From DATFRY01 sp035489015 (GTDB taxonomy: Bacteria; Myxococcota_A; Polyangia; Haliangiales; Haliangiaceae): 64,000 bases of DNA. A program made the translations under genes and the position numbers. The DNA lies in assembly GCA_035489015.1 (NCBI GenBank), contig DATHKR010000213.1:54096-118095 (forward strand). The letters are read 5' to 3'. A model generated the notes under the pieces. It had not been told where the DNA came from. It saw nothing but the letters and a program-made list of their open reading frames with translations, and did no database searches. Below are positions 1 through 8,881 of the stretch, in pieces (the first letter of the stretch is position 1; every line of letters starts with the position of its first letter).

Positions 1-1
1 G

Positions 2-1777
2 CGCTTCTTCGCCGGCTGCTTCGCGATCTTCGGCCACGGCAACGTGGCCGGCATCGGCCAGGCGCTGCAGCAGGTCGCCGGGCTCCGCACGTACCCGAGC
101 CGCAACGAGCAGGCGATGGTCCACGCCGCGGCCGCGTACGCGCGGATGAAGGACCGGCTGTCCACCTTCGCGTGCACCTCGTCGATCGGCCCCGGCGCGA
201 CCAACATGCTGACCGCCGCGGCCGGCGCGACGATCAACCGCCTGCCGGTGCTGCTGCTGCCCGGCGACACCTTTGCCCGCCGCAACGTCGCCCCGGTCCT
301 GCAGCAGCTCGAGTCGGAGCGGAGCCAGGACGTCTCGGTGAACGACTGCTTCCGGCCGGTCTCGCGCTACTGGGACCGCATCACGCGGCCGGAGCAGATC
401 CTGACCGCGCTGCCGGAGGCGATGCGCGTCCTCACCTCGCCGTCGGAGACCGGCGCGGTGACGCTGTGCCTGCCCCAGGACGTGCAGACCGAGGCCCACG
501 ACTACCCGGAGGAGCTGTTCGCGCGCCGGGTGTGGCGGATCCCGCGGCCGCGGCCCGAGGCGGAGCTGGTCGCGCGCGCGGCCGAGCTGGTCCGCAAGAG
601 CGCGCGCCCGCTCATCGTGGCCGGCGGCGGCGTCATCTACAGCGGCGCGTGCGACGCGCTCGACCGGCTGGCCCGCGCGACCGGCATCCCGGTGGCCGAG
701 ACCCAGGCCGGCAAGGGCTCGCTGGCGTTCGATCACCCGCAGTCGCTCGGCGCGGTCGGCGCGACCGGGACCCTGGCCGCCAACCGCGCCGCCGCCGACG
801 CCGACCTGGTGATCGGCATCGGCACTCGCTACAGCGACTTCACCAGCGCGTCGAAGACCGCGTTCCAGCACCCGTCGGTCCGCTTCATCAACATCAACGT
901 CGCGTCGTTCGACGCGCACAAGCACGCCGCGCTGCCGGTCGTGGCCGACGCGCGCGCCGCCCTCGAGGAGCTGGCAGCGGCGCTGGTCGGCCATCGCGTG
1001 GCCGAGACGCACCGCGCGCGGATCGAGTCGCTGCGGCGCGAGTGGGACGCCGAGCTCGACCGCCTGCTGGCCGGGGCCGGGACCACGCGCCCCGCCCAGG
1101 CCGAGGTCATCGCCGAGGTGCACGCTGCCAGCGGCCCGCGCGACGTCGTGGTCTGCGCGGCCGGCAGCATGCCGGGCGACCTGCACAAGCTGTGGCGCGC
1201 GCGCGACCCGAAGGGCTACCACGTCGAGTACGGCTACTCCTGCATGGGCTACGAGATCGCCGGCGGGCTCGGCGTCGCGATGGCCGACCCGGGCCGCGCG
1301 GTGACCGTGATGGTCGGCGACGCCTCCTACCTCATGATGGCCCAGGAAATCGTCACCGCCGTGCAGGAGGGGGTGACGCTGTGCGTGGTGGTGGTCGACA
1401 ACCACGGCTACGCGTCGATCGGCGCGCTGTCGGCCAGCGTCGGCAGCGACGGGTTCGCCTGCGCTACCCGCCGGCGCGGGGCCAGCGGCGAGCTCGACGG
1501 CGACGTGGTGGCGATCGACTTCGCCGCCAACGCGCGCAGCCTGGGCGCCCACGCCGCGGCGGTCTCGTCGCGCGCGGAGCTGGCCGCCGCGCTGGCGGCC
1601 GCGCGCGCCCGCCCCGGCGTGAGCGTGATCGCGGTGGAGACCGATCCGAGCGTGCGGGTCGGCGGCTATGACTCCTGGTGGGACGTCCCGGTCGCCGAGG
1701 TGTCGGAGATGGACGGCGTGGCCGCCGCGCGCGCGGCGTGGGAGGAGTCGGTCAGGAAGGAACGCCACCATCTATGA
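2..1777 (+). CDS. iolD: 3D-(3,5/4)-trihydroxycyclohexane-1,2-dione acylhydrolase, 5' end cut by window
   Basis: ThDP-dependent enzyme of myo-inositol breakdown that hydrolyses the ring of trihydroxycyclohexanedione. The frame is open from base 2, so the N-terminus lies outside the window; about 590 residues are present against roughly 640 in the family. The acetolactate-synthase-like order is visible: N-terminal pyrimidine-binding domain, a middle domain (LIVAGGGVIYSG), and a C-terminal ThDP domain with EYGYSCMGYEIAGGLG and the Mg-ThDP motif beginning VGDASYLMM and ending near DNHGY. The stop overlaps the next ATG in an ATGA, indicating an iolD-iolE-iolG operon. The neighbours make IolD far likelier than a generic acetolactate synthase. 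Confidence 0.9.
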   Translation, partial: RFFAGCFAIFGHGNVAGIGQALQQVAGLRTYPSRNEQAMVHAAAAYARMKDRLSTFACTSSIGPGATNMLTAAAGATINRLPVLLLPGDTFARRNVAPVLQQLESERSQDVSVNDCFRPVSRYWDRITRPEQILTALPEAMRVLTSPSETGAVTLCLPQDVQTEAHDYPEELFARRVWRIPRPRPEAELVARAAELVRKSARPLIVAGGGVIYSGACDALDRLARATGIPVAETQAGKGSLAFDHPQSLGAVGATGTLAANRAAADADLVIGIGTRYSDFTSASKTAFQHPSVRFININVASFDAHKHAALPVVADARAALEELAAALVGHRVAETHRARIESLRREWDAELDRLLAGAGTTRPAQAEVIAEVHAASGPRDVVVCAAGSMPGDLHKLWRARDPKGYHVEYGYSCMGYEIAGGLGVAMADPGRAVTVMVGDASYLMMAQEIVTAVQEGVTLCVVVVDNHGYASIGALSASVGSDGFACATRRRGASGELDGDVVAIDFAANARSLGAHAAAVSSRAELAAALAAARARPGVSVIAVETDPSVRVGGYDSWWDVPVAEVSEMDGVAAARAAWEESVRKERHHL

Positions 1778-2670
1778 TCCGCATCGCCAACGCGCCCTGC
1801 TCGTGGGGCGCCCTCGAGTTCGAGCTGGCTGGCGAGGTGCCCGCGGCCGACCGCGTGCTCGACGAGATGGCCGCGGCCGGCTACGCCGCCACCGAGCTGG
1901 GCGACTGGGGGTTCCTGCCGGTCGAGCCGGCCGCGCTCGGCGAGGCGCTGGCCCGGCGCGGGCTCGGCCTGGCCGGCGGGTTCGTTCCGGTGGCGCTGGC
2001 CGATCGGTCGGCACATCGCGAGGGGCGCGAGCGCGCGGTCCGCACCGCGCGGCTCATGGCGGCGGTCGACAGGGACGCGGTCCTGGTCCTGTCCGACGAC
2101 AACGGGCGCGATCCGGCCCGGGCCGGGCGGGCCGGGCGCATCCGGGCCGAGGACGGCCTCGACGCCGACAGCTGGCGGATCTTCGCCGGCGCCACCGACG
2201 AGATCGCGCGCGCCGTCACCGGCGAGACCGGACTGCGGCTGGCCTTCCACCACCATTGCGGTGGCTTCGTCGAGACGCCGGCCGAGATCGATCGGCTGAT
2301 GGAGCTGACCGACCCGGCCGCGGTCGGCCTCTGCCTCGACACCGGCCACGTCACCTACGGCGGCGGCGACCCGGTGGCGGCGGCGGCGAGCCACGGCGAG
2401 CGCGTGCGCCACGTCCACTTCAAGGACTGCGATCCGGCCGTCGCCGAGGCGGCGCGGCGCGACCAGGTCGACTACCTCGAGGCGGTCCGGCGCGGCGTGT
2501 TCTGCGAGCTGGGCGCCGGCGTGGTCGACTTCACCGCGCTGCTCGCTCAACTGCGCGGGCGCGGCTACGCCGGCTGGATCGTGGTCGAGCAGGACGTCTT
2601 TCCCGGCATGGGTCGCCCGCTCGACAGCGCGCGGCGCAGCCGGGCCTACCTGCGCGAGCGAGGAGCCTGA
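1774..2670 (+). CDS. iolE: Inosose dehydratase-like TIM-barrel protein
   Basis: Predicted to dehydrate 2-keto-myo-inositol, the step between IolG and IolD. The 298-residue protein is a xylose-isomerase-like TIM barrel: it opens MIRIANAPCSWGALEFE, has the His-rich strand LAFHHHCGGF, the acidic metal site GLCLDTGHVTYGG, and VRHVHFKDCD near the C-terminus. I chose the ATG at 1774, which overlaps the iolD stop (ATGA). A longer in-frame start exists inside iolD, but the conserved N-terminus begins at this Met. The operon context supports IolE; some members of this branch are annotated only as sugar isomerase/epimerase. Confidence 0.82.
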   Translation: MIRIANAPCSWGALEFELAGEVPAADRVLDEMAAAGYAATELGDWGFLPVEPAALGEALARRGLGLAGGFVPVALADRSAHREGRERAVRTARLMAAVDRDAVLVLSDDNGRDPARAGRAGRIRAEDGLDADSWRIFAGATDEIARAVTGETGLRLAFHHHCGGFVETPAEIDRLMELTDPAAVGLCLDTGHVTYGGGDPVAAAASHGERVRHVHFKDCDPAVAEAARRDQVDYLEAVRRGVFCELGAGVVDFTALLAQLRGRGYAGWIVVEQDVFPGMGRPLDSARRSRAYLRERGA

Positions 2671-2671
2671 C

Positions 2672-3682
2672 ATGGCGAGGCAGAGCGGACCGGTGCGCGT
2701 GGCGGTGCTCGGCGTCGGGCGGATCGGCCGGCTCCACGCCGAGAACCTGGCCTGGCGGGTTCCCGGGGCCCGGCTCGAGGCGGTCGCGGATCTCGACCGC
2801 GCGGCGGCCGAGGCGTGCGCGGCCCGGCTCGGCGTGCGGGCCGCGAGCGGCGCCGAGGAGCTGCTGGCCGACGGCACGATCGAGGCGGTGGTGGTCGCCA
2901 CCGCGACCGACACCCACGCGCGCCTGGTCGAGGAGTGCGCGCGCGCCGGCAAGCACGTCTTCTGCGAGAAGCCGATCGACAACCGGCTCGACCGCATCGA
3001 CCGCGCGCTGGCCGCGGTCGAGGCGGCCGGCGTGGCGCTCCAGGTCGGCTTCAACCGGCGCTTCGACCCGAGCTTCCGCCACCTGCGCGAGCGGATCGCC
3101 GCCGGCGACATCGGCGAGGTCCACATCCTCCGCATCACCAGCCGCGATCCCGCGCCGCCGCCGCCCGCCTACGCGCGGGCCTCGGGCGGCATCTTCCTCG
3201 ACATGACCATCCACGACTTCGACATGGCCCGCTACCTGACCGGGTCGGAGGCGCTGACCGTGCGCGCGGTCGGCGCGGTGCGGATCGATCCGGAGATCGG
3301 CGCCGCCGGCGACTTCGACACAGCGATCATCACGCTCGAGATGGCGAGCGGCGCGCTGGTCTCGATCGACAACTCGCGCCGCGCGGTCTACGGCTACGAC
3401 CAGCGCATCGAGGCGTTCGGCGCCGGCGGCATGGTGTGGGCCGAGAACCAGACCGGCCGGCGGACCGGGCTGGCCGACGCGGCCGGGCTGCACACACCGC
3501 GCCCGCTCGACTTCTTCCTCGAGCGCTACGCCGGGTCGTTCGCGACCGAGATGCGCGAGTTCGTGGACGCGGTGGCGGCCGGCGCGGCGCCTCCGGTCAG
3601 CGGCGCCGACGGGCGCGCCCCGGTGGTCATGGCGCTGGCCGCGACGCAGTCGGCCCGCACCGGCGAGACGGTTCGCCTCTGA
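2672..3682 (+). CDS. iolG: Inositol 2-dehydrogenase, Gfo/Idh/MocA family
   Basis: NAD-dependent oxidation of myo-inositol to 2-keto-myo-inositol, the first catabolic step. The 336-residue product has an N-terminal Rossmann fold (VAVLGVGRIGRLHAENL, GxGxxG type), the family EKP signature (CEKPIDN, about residue 97), and the C-terminal dehydrogenase domain with MTIHDFDMARYL, typical of inositol dehydrogenases. It starts one base after the iolE stop, so the three genes form one unit. The family also holds other sugar dehydrogenases; the substrate is inferred from the neighbours. Confidence 0.88.
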   Translation: MARQSGPVRVAVLGVGRIGRLHAENLAWRVPGARLEAVADLDRAAAEACAARLGVRAASGAEELLADGTIEAVVVATATDTHARLVEECARAGKHVFCEKPIDNRLDRIDRALAAVEAAGVALQVGFNRRFDPSFRHLRERIAAGDIGEVHILRITSRDPAPPPPAYARASGGIFLDMTIHDFDMARYLTGSEALTVRAVGAVRIDPEIGAAGDFDTAIITLEMASGALVSIDNSRRAVYGYDQRIEAFGAGGMVWAENQTGRRTGLADAAGLHTPRPLDFFLERYAGSFATEMREFVDAVAAGAAPPVSGADGRAPVVMALAATQSARTGETVRL

Positions 3683-3741
3683 CCACCTACACACACCAGT
3701 CTTTGCCGCAGTCGTCCATGGAGGCCGCGCGCGGCGACCGG

Positions 3742-3747
3742 TAGCCT
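3742..3747 (+). promoter_or_regulatory. -10 hexamer, leaderless layout, before the gene at 3754
   Basis: TAGCCT lies exactly six bases before the ATG at 3754, so transcription starting seven bases after the hexamer would begin on the start codon. No clear -35 and no Shine-Dalgarno sequence are visible. The same arrangement recurs at six other genes in the window. Confidence 0.5.
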
Positions 3748-3753
3748 GGTCTC

Positions 3754-4611
3754 ATGCGCCCGCGGCAGATCCTCGCGCCACTGCTCCTGTCCGGTCTCGG
3801 CGCGCTCGCCGCGGCGAGCCCGGCCGCCGCGCAGCCGACCGGGGCCTTCATGACCCTCGACCGGGCCGACCACGAGTCGCGCGCCGGCCTGTTCTTCGGC
3901 CTGCTCCACATCGAGGACACCGATCTCGACGAGGGGGCGGCCAGGATCGAGCTCAACGGCCAGTACGTGGCGCCGTCGGGGTTCGGCGGCTACTTCTCCG
4001 CCCCGATCCACCAGCTGTACATCGACGACGGCGACGACGAGACCGCGCTCGGCGGGATCGAGGTCGGCGGCCTGATGGCGCGCGAGGTGGCCCTCGGCCA
4101 GGAGCTGGCGCTGCATGTCGGGGTGGTGCTCCCCACCGCGCAGGGAGACGACTTCGAGGAGATCATCGCCAACGTGGCCGGCGTGCAGTCGCGCCTGACC
4201 GACCTGGTCCAGGCGATACCCGAGACGTCGACCCTGCGCCTGGGCGGTTCGTTCCTGGGCAGCGTGCCCGGCCTGGTCTACCGGTTCGACGGAGGCATGG
4301 ACGTTCCCCTCCTCACCACCGACGACGACGGCGACGTCGCGCACGATCCGATCCTGCGCCTGAACGGCGCGGTCGGCCTGGGCATGGGACCGGGCACGCT
4401 CTCGTTCGAGCTGATCAACCTGTTCGCCACCGGCAACGAGGACGCCAGCTTCAGCGACAGCACGCTCACCAACGCGGGCGTCTCGCTCGGCGTCGCCCTG
4501 GCCGGCGTCCGCCTGCAGGGAGGCCTCTTCCTGTCGGTCGACTCGGTGTTCGAGGACGACACCGGCGAGGGCCTGATCACCTTCGCGCTGGCCGGCGCCA
4601 AGAGCTGGTAG
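3754..4611 (+). CDS. Exported hypothetical protein, possible outer-membrane protein
   Basis: The 285-residue protein begins with a clear Sec signal peptide (MRPRQILAPLLLSGL..., cleavage after about residue 27 at AAAQ). The mature part is acidic, rich in Gly, Asp and Leu, and alternates short hydrophobic and polar stretches, with repeated strand-like segments in the last 120 residues (for example GAVGLGMGPGTLSFEL and GVSLGVALAGVRLQGG). This fits a beta-rich envelope protein or small barrel. No known domain was recognised. The gene stands alone: it follows iolG by 71 bases and abuts the stop of the convergent PBP gene. It appears to be leaderless. Confidence 0.7.
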   Translation: MRPRQILAPLLLSGLGALAAASPAAAQPTGAFMTLDRADHESRAGLFFGLLHIEDTDLDEGAARIELNGQYVAPSGFGGYFSAPIHQLYIDDGDDETALGGIEVGGLMAREVALGQELALHVGVVLPTAQGDDFEEIIANVAGVQSRLTDLVQAIPETSTLRLGGSFLGSVPGLVYRFDGGMDVPLLTTDDDGDVAHDPILRLNGAVGLGMGPGTLSFELINLFATGNEDASFSDSTLTNAGVSLGVALAGVRLQGGLFLSVDSVFEDDTGEGLITFALAGAKSW

Positions 4612-6831
4612 TCAGAACTCGCGGCTGGCGCGAGAGAGATCCGCCGGCACGCCGGGCGCGTCGCCGGCGCGCTCGTGCGGCTCGGTGCCGCGCCGGAACC
4701 ACAGCTCGACCGCGCCGCCCGCGCCTGGCTCGGCCAGGAGGCCGGTCTCGCGGTCGATCACCGCGCGGACCACGCCGGGCGGCGGCGGCTCGGCCGGGAC
4801 CGGGCGCGCCGCGCGCGAGGCCTCGGACAGCGCGACCAGCTCCATCCACAGCGGCAGCGCGGCGTGGGCGCCGTCGCGGCCGGCGCCGAGCTGGCGCGAT
4901 GGATCGTCGTGCCCGATCCACACCGCGGCCAGGAGGCGCGCGGTGAAGCCGATGAACCAGGCGTCGGTGTTGCCGTTGGTGGTGCCGGTCTTGCCCGCCG
5001 CCGGGCGGCCGAGGTCGCGCGCCGCCGAGCCGGTCCCGCGCAGCACCACGTCGCGCAGCATCCCGGCGACCAGGAACGCGGTCTCCGGGTCGAGCGCCGG
5101 CGCCGGGGCCGCCGCGGCCGGCTCGGCGGCCAGCGCGGCCAGGCGGTCGAGCCGGCGGGCCGGGTCGATCCACGGATCGTAGGGCGAGGCGCGATCGACC
5201 AGCACCGCGCCGTCGCGCCACACCCGCACCACCGTGATCGGCCGCCCCGCCCTGCCCCCGCGCGCGAACGCGGCGAACGCCCCGGCCAGCTCGATCGGGA
5301 TGACGCACGACGCGCCCAGCGCGAGCGGGCGGACGTCGTCGAGCGGGGTGGACAGGCCGAGCCGGCGCGCCATCGCGATGACCCGCGGCCCGCCGACTCG
5401 ATCGAGCACGTCCACCGCCGGCGCGTTGAGCGACGCGGCCAGCGCGTCCTGGGCCAGCGCCACGCCGCGGAACGCGCGCCCCCCGTTGCGCGGCTTCCAG
5501 TGCACGTCGAGGCGCTCGTCGTACTCGGAGATCGGTCCGTCGCGGAGCGGCGTGCCCGGGGTGATCGCGCCGGCCGCCAGCGCCGCGGCGTACAGCACCG
5601 GCTTGAACGCCGAGCCGGGCTGGCGGCATGCCTGGCTGGTGCGGTCGAAGCTGGACTCTTCCCAGCGCAGCCCGCCCACCTCCGCCTCGAGGTAGTCGGT
5701 CACCTGGTCCCAGAGGAGCGCGGCCACCTGCGGGGTCGGCTCGCCGTCCCGGCGCAGCGCGGCGGCGTGGCGGCGAGCCCGATCCTCGACCTCGGCGGCC
5801 AGGACCGGCAGCGCGGCGGTCTCGATCGACAGCCCGCCGCGGGCGTACTCGACCGGCAGCGCGGCGGCGACCTCGCGTCGGGCCCGCTCGGTGCTCCACG
5901 GCGCGATCTGCCCGTAGCGGCGGACCGGCGGGTGGAGCTCGACCGGCGCCGCCCGCGCCAGCCGGTATTCCGGCTCGGTCAGAAATCCAGCCCCACGCAT
6001 CCGGTCGAGCACGTGGTCGCGCCGCGCCCGGGCCGCGGCCGGCTGGACGTAGGGGCTCGCTCGACCGGGCGCCTGGGCCAGGCCGGCCACCAGCGCCGCC
6101 TCGGCCGGGCCGAGCTCACCGAGCGGCCGGTCGAAGTAGGCGCGCGCCGCGGCGGCCACCCCGTAGGCGCCGGCGCCGAGGAAAACCTGGTTGGCGTACA
6201 CCTCGAGGATGCGGCGCTTGTCGTAGTGGCGCTCGAGCCGGCGCGCGACCAGCGCCTCGCGCACCTTGCGGCGCAGCGACTGCTCGCGCCCGATCTCGCG
6301 CGGCAGGAGCGCGCGCGCGACCTGCTGGGTGATGGTGGACGCGCCCTCGACCACGTGGCCGGCCTGATAGTTGGCCCACGCCGCGCGAGCCACCGCCTCG
6401 AGGTCGACCCCGCGGTGCTGGAAGAACCGCTCGTCCTCGGCGGCGATGAGCGCCTTCACCATCAGCGGTGGGATGTCGCCATACGCCACCCAGCGCCGGT
6501 TCCCGATCTCGACCTCGTCGGCGCGGAACGGGATCTCGGCCAGGATGGTCCCGTCGGCCGCGCGGATCGAGCTGGTGCGGGGCAGCGCCGCCTGCCAGGC
6601 GTCGAGGTCCGGCTCGGCCGGAAGATCGCGCGCGTAGTCGTCGAGCACCGCCAGCGCGACCAGCGCAGCGCCGAGCGGCGCGGCCACGATCAGCCAGGCG
6701 ATCGCCACCAGGGGCAGGCGCCACCACGCCCCGCCCGCGCGCCGGTTGCCGATCGAGACCCGGGTGCGAGGGCCGGACGGACGGGCGCGACCGATGCCGG
6801 TGCCCGTGCCCGAGCCGCCCGCGCGGCTCAT
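4612..6831 (-). CDS. Class A penicillin-binding protein (glycosyltransferase 51 / transpeptidase)
   Basis: Bifunctional peptidoglycan synthase of 739 residues, anchored in the inner membrane by a helix at about residues 37-60. The GT51 domain carries AAEDERFFQHRGVD and EGASTITQQVAR. The transpeptidase domain has the catalytic SxxK in RQPGSAFKP (Ser407, Lys410), an SxN box (ASLNAP) and KTGTTNGNT (Lys614). The start was chosen at the ATG that overlaps the upstream stop in an ATGA; the frame stays open for 350 codons further upstream but there encodes only Arg/Ala-rich antisense text. It is translationally coupled to the metallo-beta-lactamase-fold gene. It is shorter than the second class A PBP at 42.8 kb and lacks that protein's long N-terminal repeats. 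Confidence 0.92.
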   Translation of the reverse strand: MSRAGGSGTGTGIGRARPSGPRTRVSIGNRRAGGAWWRLPLVAIAWLIVAAPLGAALVALAVLDDYARDLPAEPDLDAWQAALPRTSSIRAADGTILAEIPFRADEVEIGNRRWVAYGDIPPLMVKALIAAEDERFFQHRGVDLEAVARAAWANYQAGHVVEGASTITQQVARALLPREIGREQSLRRKVREALVARRLERHYDKRRILEVYANQVFLGAGAYGVAAAARAYFDRPLGELGPAEAALVAGLAQAPGRASPYVQPAAARARRDHVLDRMRGAGFLTEPEYRLARAAPVELHPPVRRYGQIAPWSTERARREVAAALPVEYARGGLSIETAALPVLAAEVEDRARRHAAALRRDGEPTPQVAALLWDQVTDYLEAEVGGLRWEESSFDRTSQACRQPGSAFKPVLYAAALAAGAITPGTPLRDGPISEYDERLDVHWKPRNGGRAFRGVALAQDALAASLNAPAVDVLDRVGGPRVIAMARRLGLSTPLDDVRPLALGASCVIPIELAGAFAAFARGGRAGRPITVVRVWRDGAVLVDRASPYDPWIDPARRLDRLAALAAEPAAAAPAPALDPETAFLVAGMLRDVVLRGTGSAARDLGRPAAGKTGTTNGNTDAWFIGFTARLLAAVWIGHDDPSRQLGAGRDGAHAALPLWMELVALSEASRAARPVPAEPPPPGVVRAVIDRETGLLAEPGAGGAVELWFRRGTEPHERAGDAPGVPADLSRASREF

Positions 6832-7841
6832 GCGAACAGGCTCATCTGCAGCGGCGGGCCGAGCGCGCGCGCCGACAGCCCGTGCCCGGACAGCTCCACC
6901 GCCATCGCCTCGGCGAAGCGGCCGAACAGGTGCACCGAGCCGGCCCCGGTCTCCTCGACGTAGCGGATCAGCGCCGCGTGATCGGCCTGGCTGCTCCACG
7001 TGATCCCGTGGCCGGCACGCGCGCGGGCCACCGCCTCGCGTTCGGCCGCCGCGCCCGACACCAGCGCCACCTCGCTGGCCGGCGGAAGCTCGACCCGGTC
7101 GAGCTCGGCGCGCCGGCCGACCGGCCACAGCAGGACCTGCCCGGGCGGCACCCGCGAGGCGGCGAACCGCCGCACCGGCGGCGCCGCGAAGCCGGCCGCG
7201 CGCAGCTTCTGGGCCGCGTGGTGGATCGATCGATGGGCCAGCTGCTCGGCGCCGGGCGCGCCGCCCAGCCGGTGCGCCACGTCGAGCCCCTTCAGCGGCG
7301 AGGTGACCAGGAGGACCAGCGCGCCACCGGCGCCGACCACGCGCCCGGCCAGCGCCGTGGCCTCGTCGACCGCCTGATCGACCGGCGGAAAGCGAAACCG
7401 AGCGTGGCCGTAGTGGGCGTCGACCACCAGCGCGGCGCAGTTCCGCTGATCGGCGGCGCCGCCCAGGCCGCCGCCGTCGGGGTTGACCGCGCCGGCGTAG
7501 ACGACGCGGAAGTCGCCCAGGTCGACCGACAGCGACGCGGCGCCGATCGCGCTGCCCGACCGGATGAGCTCGAGGCGCAGGGTGCCGAGCGAGAACGGCC
7601 GCCCGAGCGGCACGGACAGCTCGGAAGCGGCGTCGGCGCGGCGGCCGTGGTGGGAGAGCAGCGCGAGGGTCTCGCCGGTGGCGATGATCTGGCCGTGCTG
7701 CGAGGCCGGCACTCGATCGGCGCGCGACACGAAGCAGAGCTCGCGCGCCCGGCGGGCGTCGCACCAGATCGCCGTGCCCGAGATGTGCACGCCGCCGCGC
7801 CAGACCACCGGCTGATCGGCCGCGGGCGGGGCGGCCCGCAA
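6828..7841 (-). CDS. Metallo-beta-lactamase-fold exonuclease-like protein with degenerate active site
   Basis: The 337-residue product resembles the RNA/DNA-processing exonuclease branch of the metallo-beta-lactamase fold (YSH1/ligase-associated type): GVHISGTAIWCDARRA, then FVSRADRVPA, GTLRLELIRSGSAIGAA, VVYAGAVN and ALVVDAHYGHARFRFPP occur in family order. The metal-binding positions are altered: FVSRADRVPA sits where family members have an HxHxDH box, the later His of GHxxGAA is Ser/Ala, and the Asp of the YTGD-type motif is absent. It is therefore probably not a zinc nuclease. The start is a TTG preceded by GGAGG nine bases upstream. Its stop overlaps the PBP start, which suggests a shared envelope role or simple co-transcription. 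Confidence 0.7.
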   Translation of the reverse strand: MRAAPPAADQPVVWRGGVHISGTAIWCDARRARELCFVSRADRVPASQHGQIIATGETLALLSHHGRRADAASELSVPLGRPFSLGTLRLELIRSGSAIGAASLSVDLGDFRVVYAGAVNPDGGGLGGAADQRNCAALVVDAHYGHARFRFPPVDQAVDEATALAGRVVGAGGALVLLVTSPLKGLDVAHRLGGAPGAEQLAHRSIHHAAQKLRAAGFAAPPVRRFAASRVPPGQVLLWPVGRRAELDRVELPPASEVALVSGAAAEREAVARARAGHGITWSSQADHAALIRYVEETGAGSVHLFGRFAEAMAVELSGHGLSARALGPPLQMSLFA

Positions 7842-7925
7842 CTTGCCCTTCCTCCCCACGAGGACACCCTGCCACGGCTGGCGCTCCACAGCAATTGCCA
7901 GCTCGTGAGCGACTCTCGTCCCCGG

Positions 7926-8201
7926 ATGAGCAGTCGTCCGATCTCCACTCTCGCCTTCACTGCCCTCCTCGCCGGCGCCGGCTGCGGCGACTTCGACAAC
8001 CCGGCCAGCGGCGGCGACGACGCCGGGCCGGCGGACGCGGGCATCGGCCGGTCGACGAGCTGCGCCCCGGACCGACCGCGCACGCCCGGCGCGGGCGCGG
8101 CGGTCCATCAGCGCGTCGTCGAGGCCAACACGGTCGATCCGGCGCTGTTCGGCGAGTACTCCTGCGGAGAGCCCGGCAGCTGCGATCGCCTCGGTCTCTG
8201 A
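7926..8201 (+). CDS. Small lipoprotein, unknown function
   Basis: The 91-residue protein has a signal sequence (MSSRPISTLAFTALLAGAGC) ending in a lipobox-like Cys at residue 20, then an Asp/Gly/Ala-rich linker of the kind common in myxobacterial lipoproteins and a Pro-rich C-terminal half with two Cys near the end (YSCGEPGSCDRL). No Shine-Dalgarno sequence is evident; a GTG seven codons earlier is an alternative start. It runs opposite to its neighbours and ends 25 bases before the convergent V4R gene. Confidence 0.5.
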   Translation: MSSRPISTLAFTALLAGAGCGDFDNPASGGDDAGPADAGIGRSTSCAPDRPRTPGAGAAVHQRVVEANTVDPALFGEYSCGEPGSCDRLGL

Positions 8202-8226
8202 TCCGACGCGCGCGCGGCGAGCCCGC

Positions 8227-8733
8227 TCAGGTGAGCTCGACCTCGACGCCGCACGAGTCGTGGCCGAGGCCGCCGATGCAGGTCACCTCGCGCGCCTTGG
8301 CCCGCTTCTTCACCACGGTCTCGACCACGCCGGCGATGAGCCCGGCCTCGAAGTGGCAGAGCGTGCGCCCGACCGTGCGCATCCCGGAGCAGGTCACGCA
8401 CTCGTAGACATCGACATAGACGCGCGACTCGGTCAGCACTGGCACCTCGATGATGCCGACCTTGAGCGAGTTGCAGAGCTCGAGGAACTGATCGAGCTTG
8501 GTCAACCCGAGCGAGTTGCCGAGCTTCTTGCCGGCGACGTACGCGGTGCCGGCCGCGCCTCGCCCGATGATCTCCTCGAGCGCGACCAGGCGGAGCAGGC
8601 GATAGAGAGCGACACCGGCGGTGTCACCCAGCGTCGGACGAAGGACCGAGAGCGCATTCGCGACGTCGACTCGTTGGTGCTCTCTCGCGCCATTCGGGCG
8701 ATCCGGGCCGCCACTCTGCTGTGATGGATTCAT
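8227..8733 (-). CDS. V4R (4-vinyl reductase-like) domain protein
   Basis: The 168-residue protein consists essentially of one V4R domain, a small-molecule binding fold related to heme-NO-binding domains. The Cys pattern is clear: ECVTCSGM, LCHFEAGLIAGVVE and TCIGGLGHDSCGVEVEL, which may coordinate metal. The start is the ATG spaced eight bases after a GGGGGG run; a GTG two codons earlier is possible. It is divergent from the Ser/Thr kinase at 8882, with a comparatively AT-rich 148-base gap. A sensor or adaptor role next to the kinase and roadblock genes is inference; no ligand can be assigned. Confidence 0.75.
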   Translation of the reverse strand: MNPSQQSGGPDRPNGAREHQRVDVANALSVLRPTLGDTAGVALYRLLRLVALEEIIGRGAAGTAYVAGKKLGNSLGLTKLDQFLELCNSLKVGIIEVPVLTESRVYVDVYECVTCSGMRTVGRTLCHFEAGLIAGVVETVVKKRAKAREVTCIGGLGHDSCGVEVELT

Positions 8734-8819
8734 ACCCACTGCCCCCCTTTTCTCTCAAGACCACTATCACGAGCGCAGATGCGTTACGTGCCGATTACTT
8801 GTTGTCTGCAGCAGCACTG

Positions 8820-8832
8820 ACAAGGATCTTGT
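8820..8832. repeat. Short inverted repeat in the V4R/kinase divergent region
   Basis: ACAAG-GAT-CTTGT, five-base arms with a three-base centre, lies about 50 bases before the kinase start in an unusually AT-rich stretch. It could be a regulator site, but it is short and single. Upstream of the kinase, TTGATT followed after 18 bases by CATGTT is a weak promoter candidate. Confidence 0.2.
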
Positions 8833-8881
8833 TGATTCTCCGTCGGTCGAGCGTGCATGTTGGCAATGGGGGAGCGGGATC

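Noticed and set aside
172..1671. Long open frame overlapping iolD in another frame
   Set aside because: It is Arg/Ala/Gly-rich text with no motif. Open alternative frames are expected in such GC-rich DNA, and iolD covers the region with clear family motifs.
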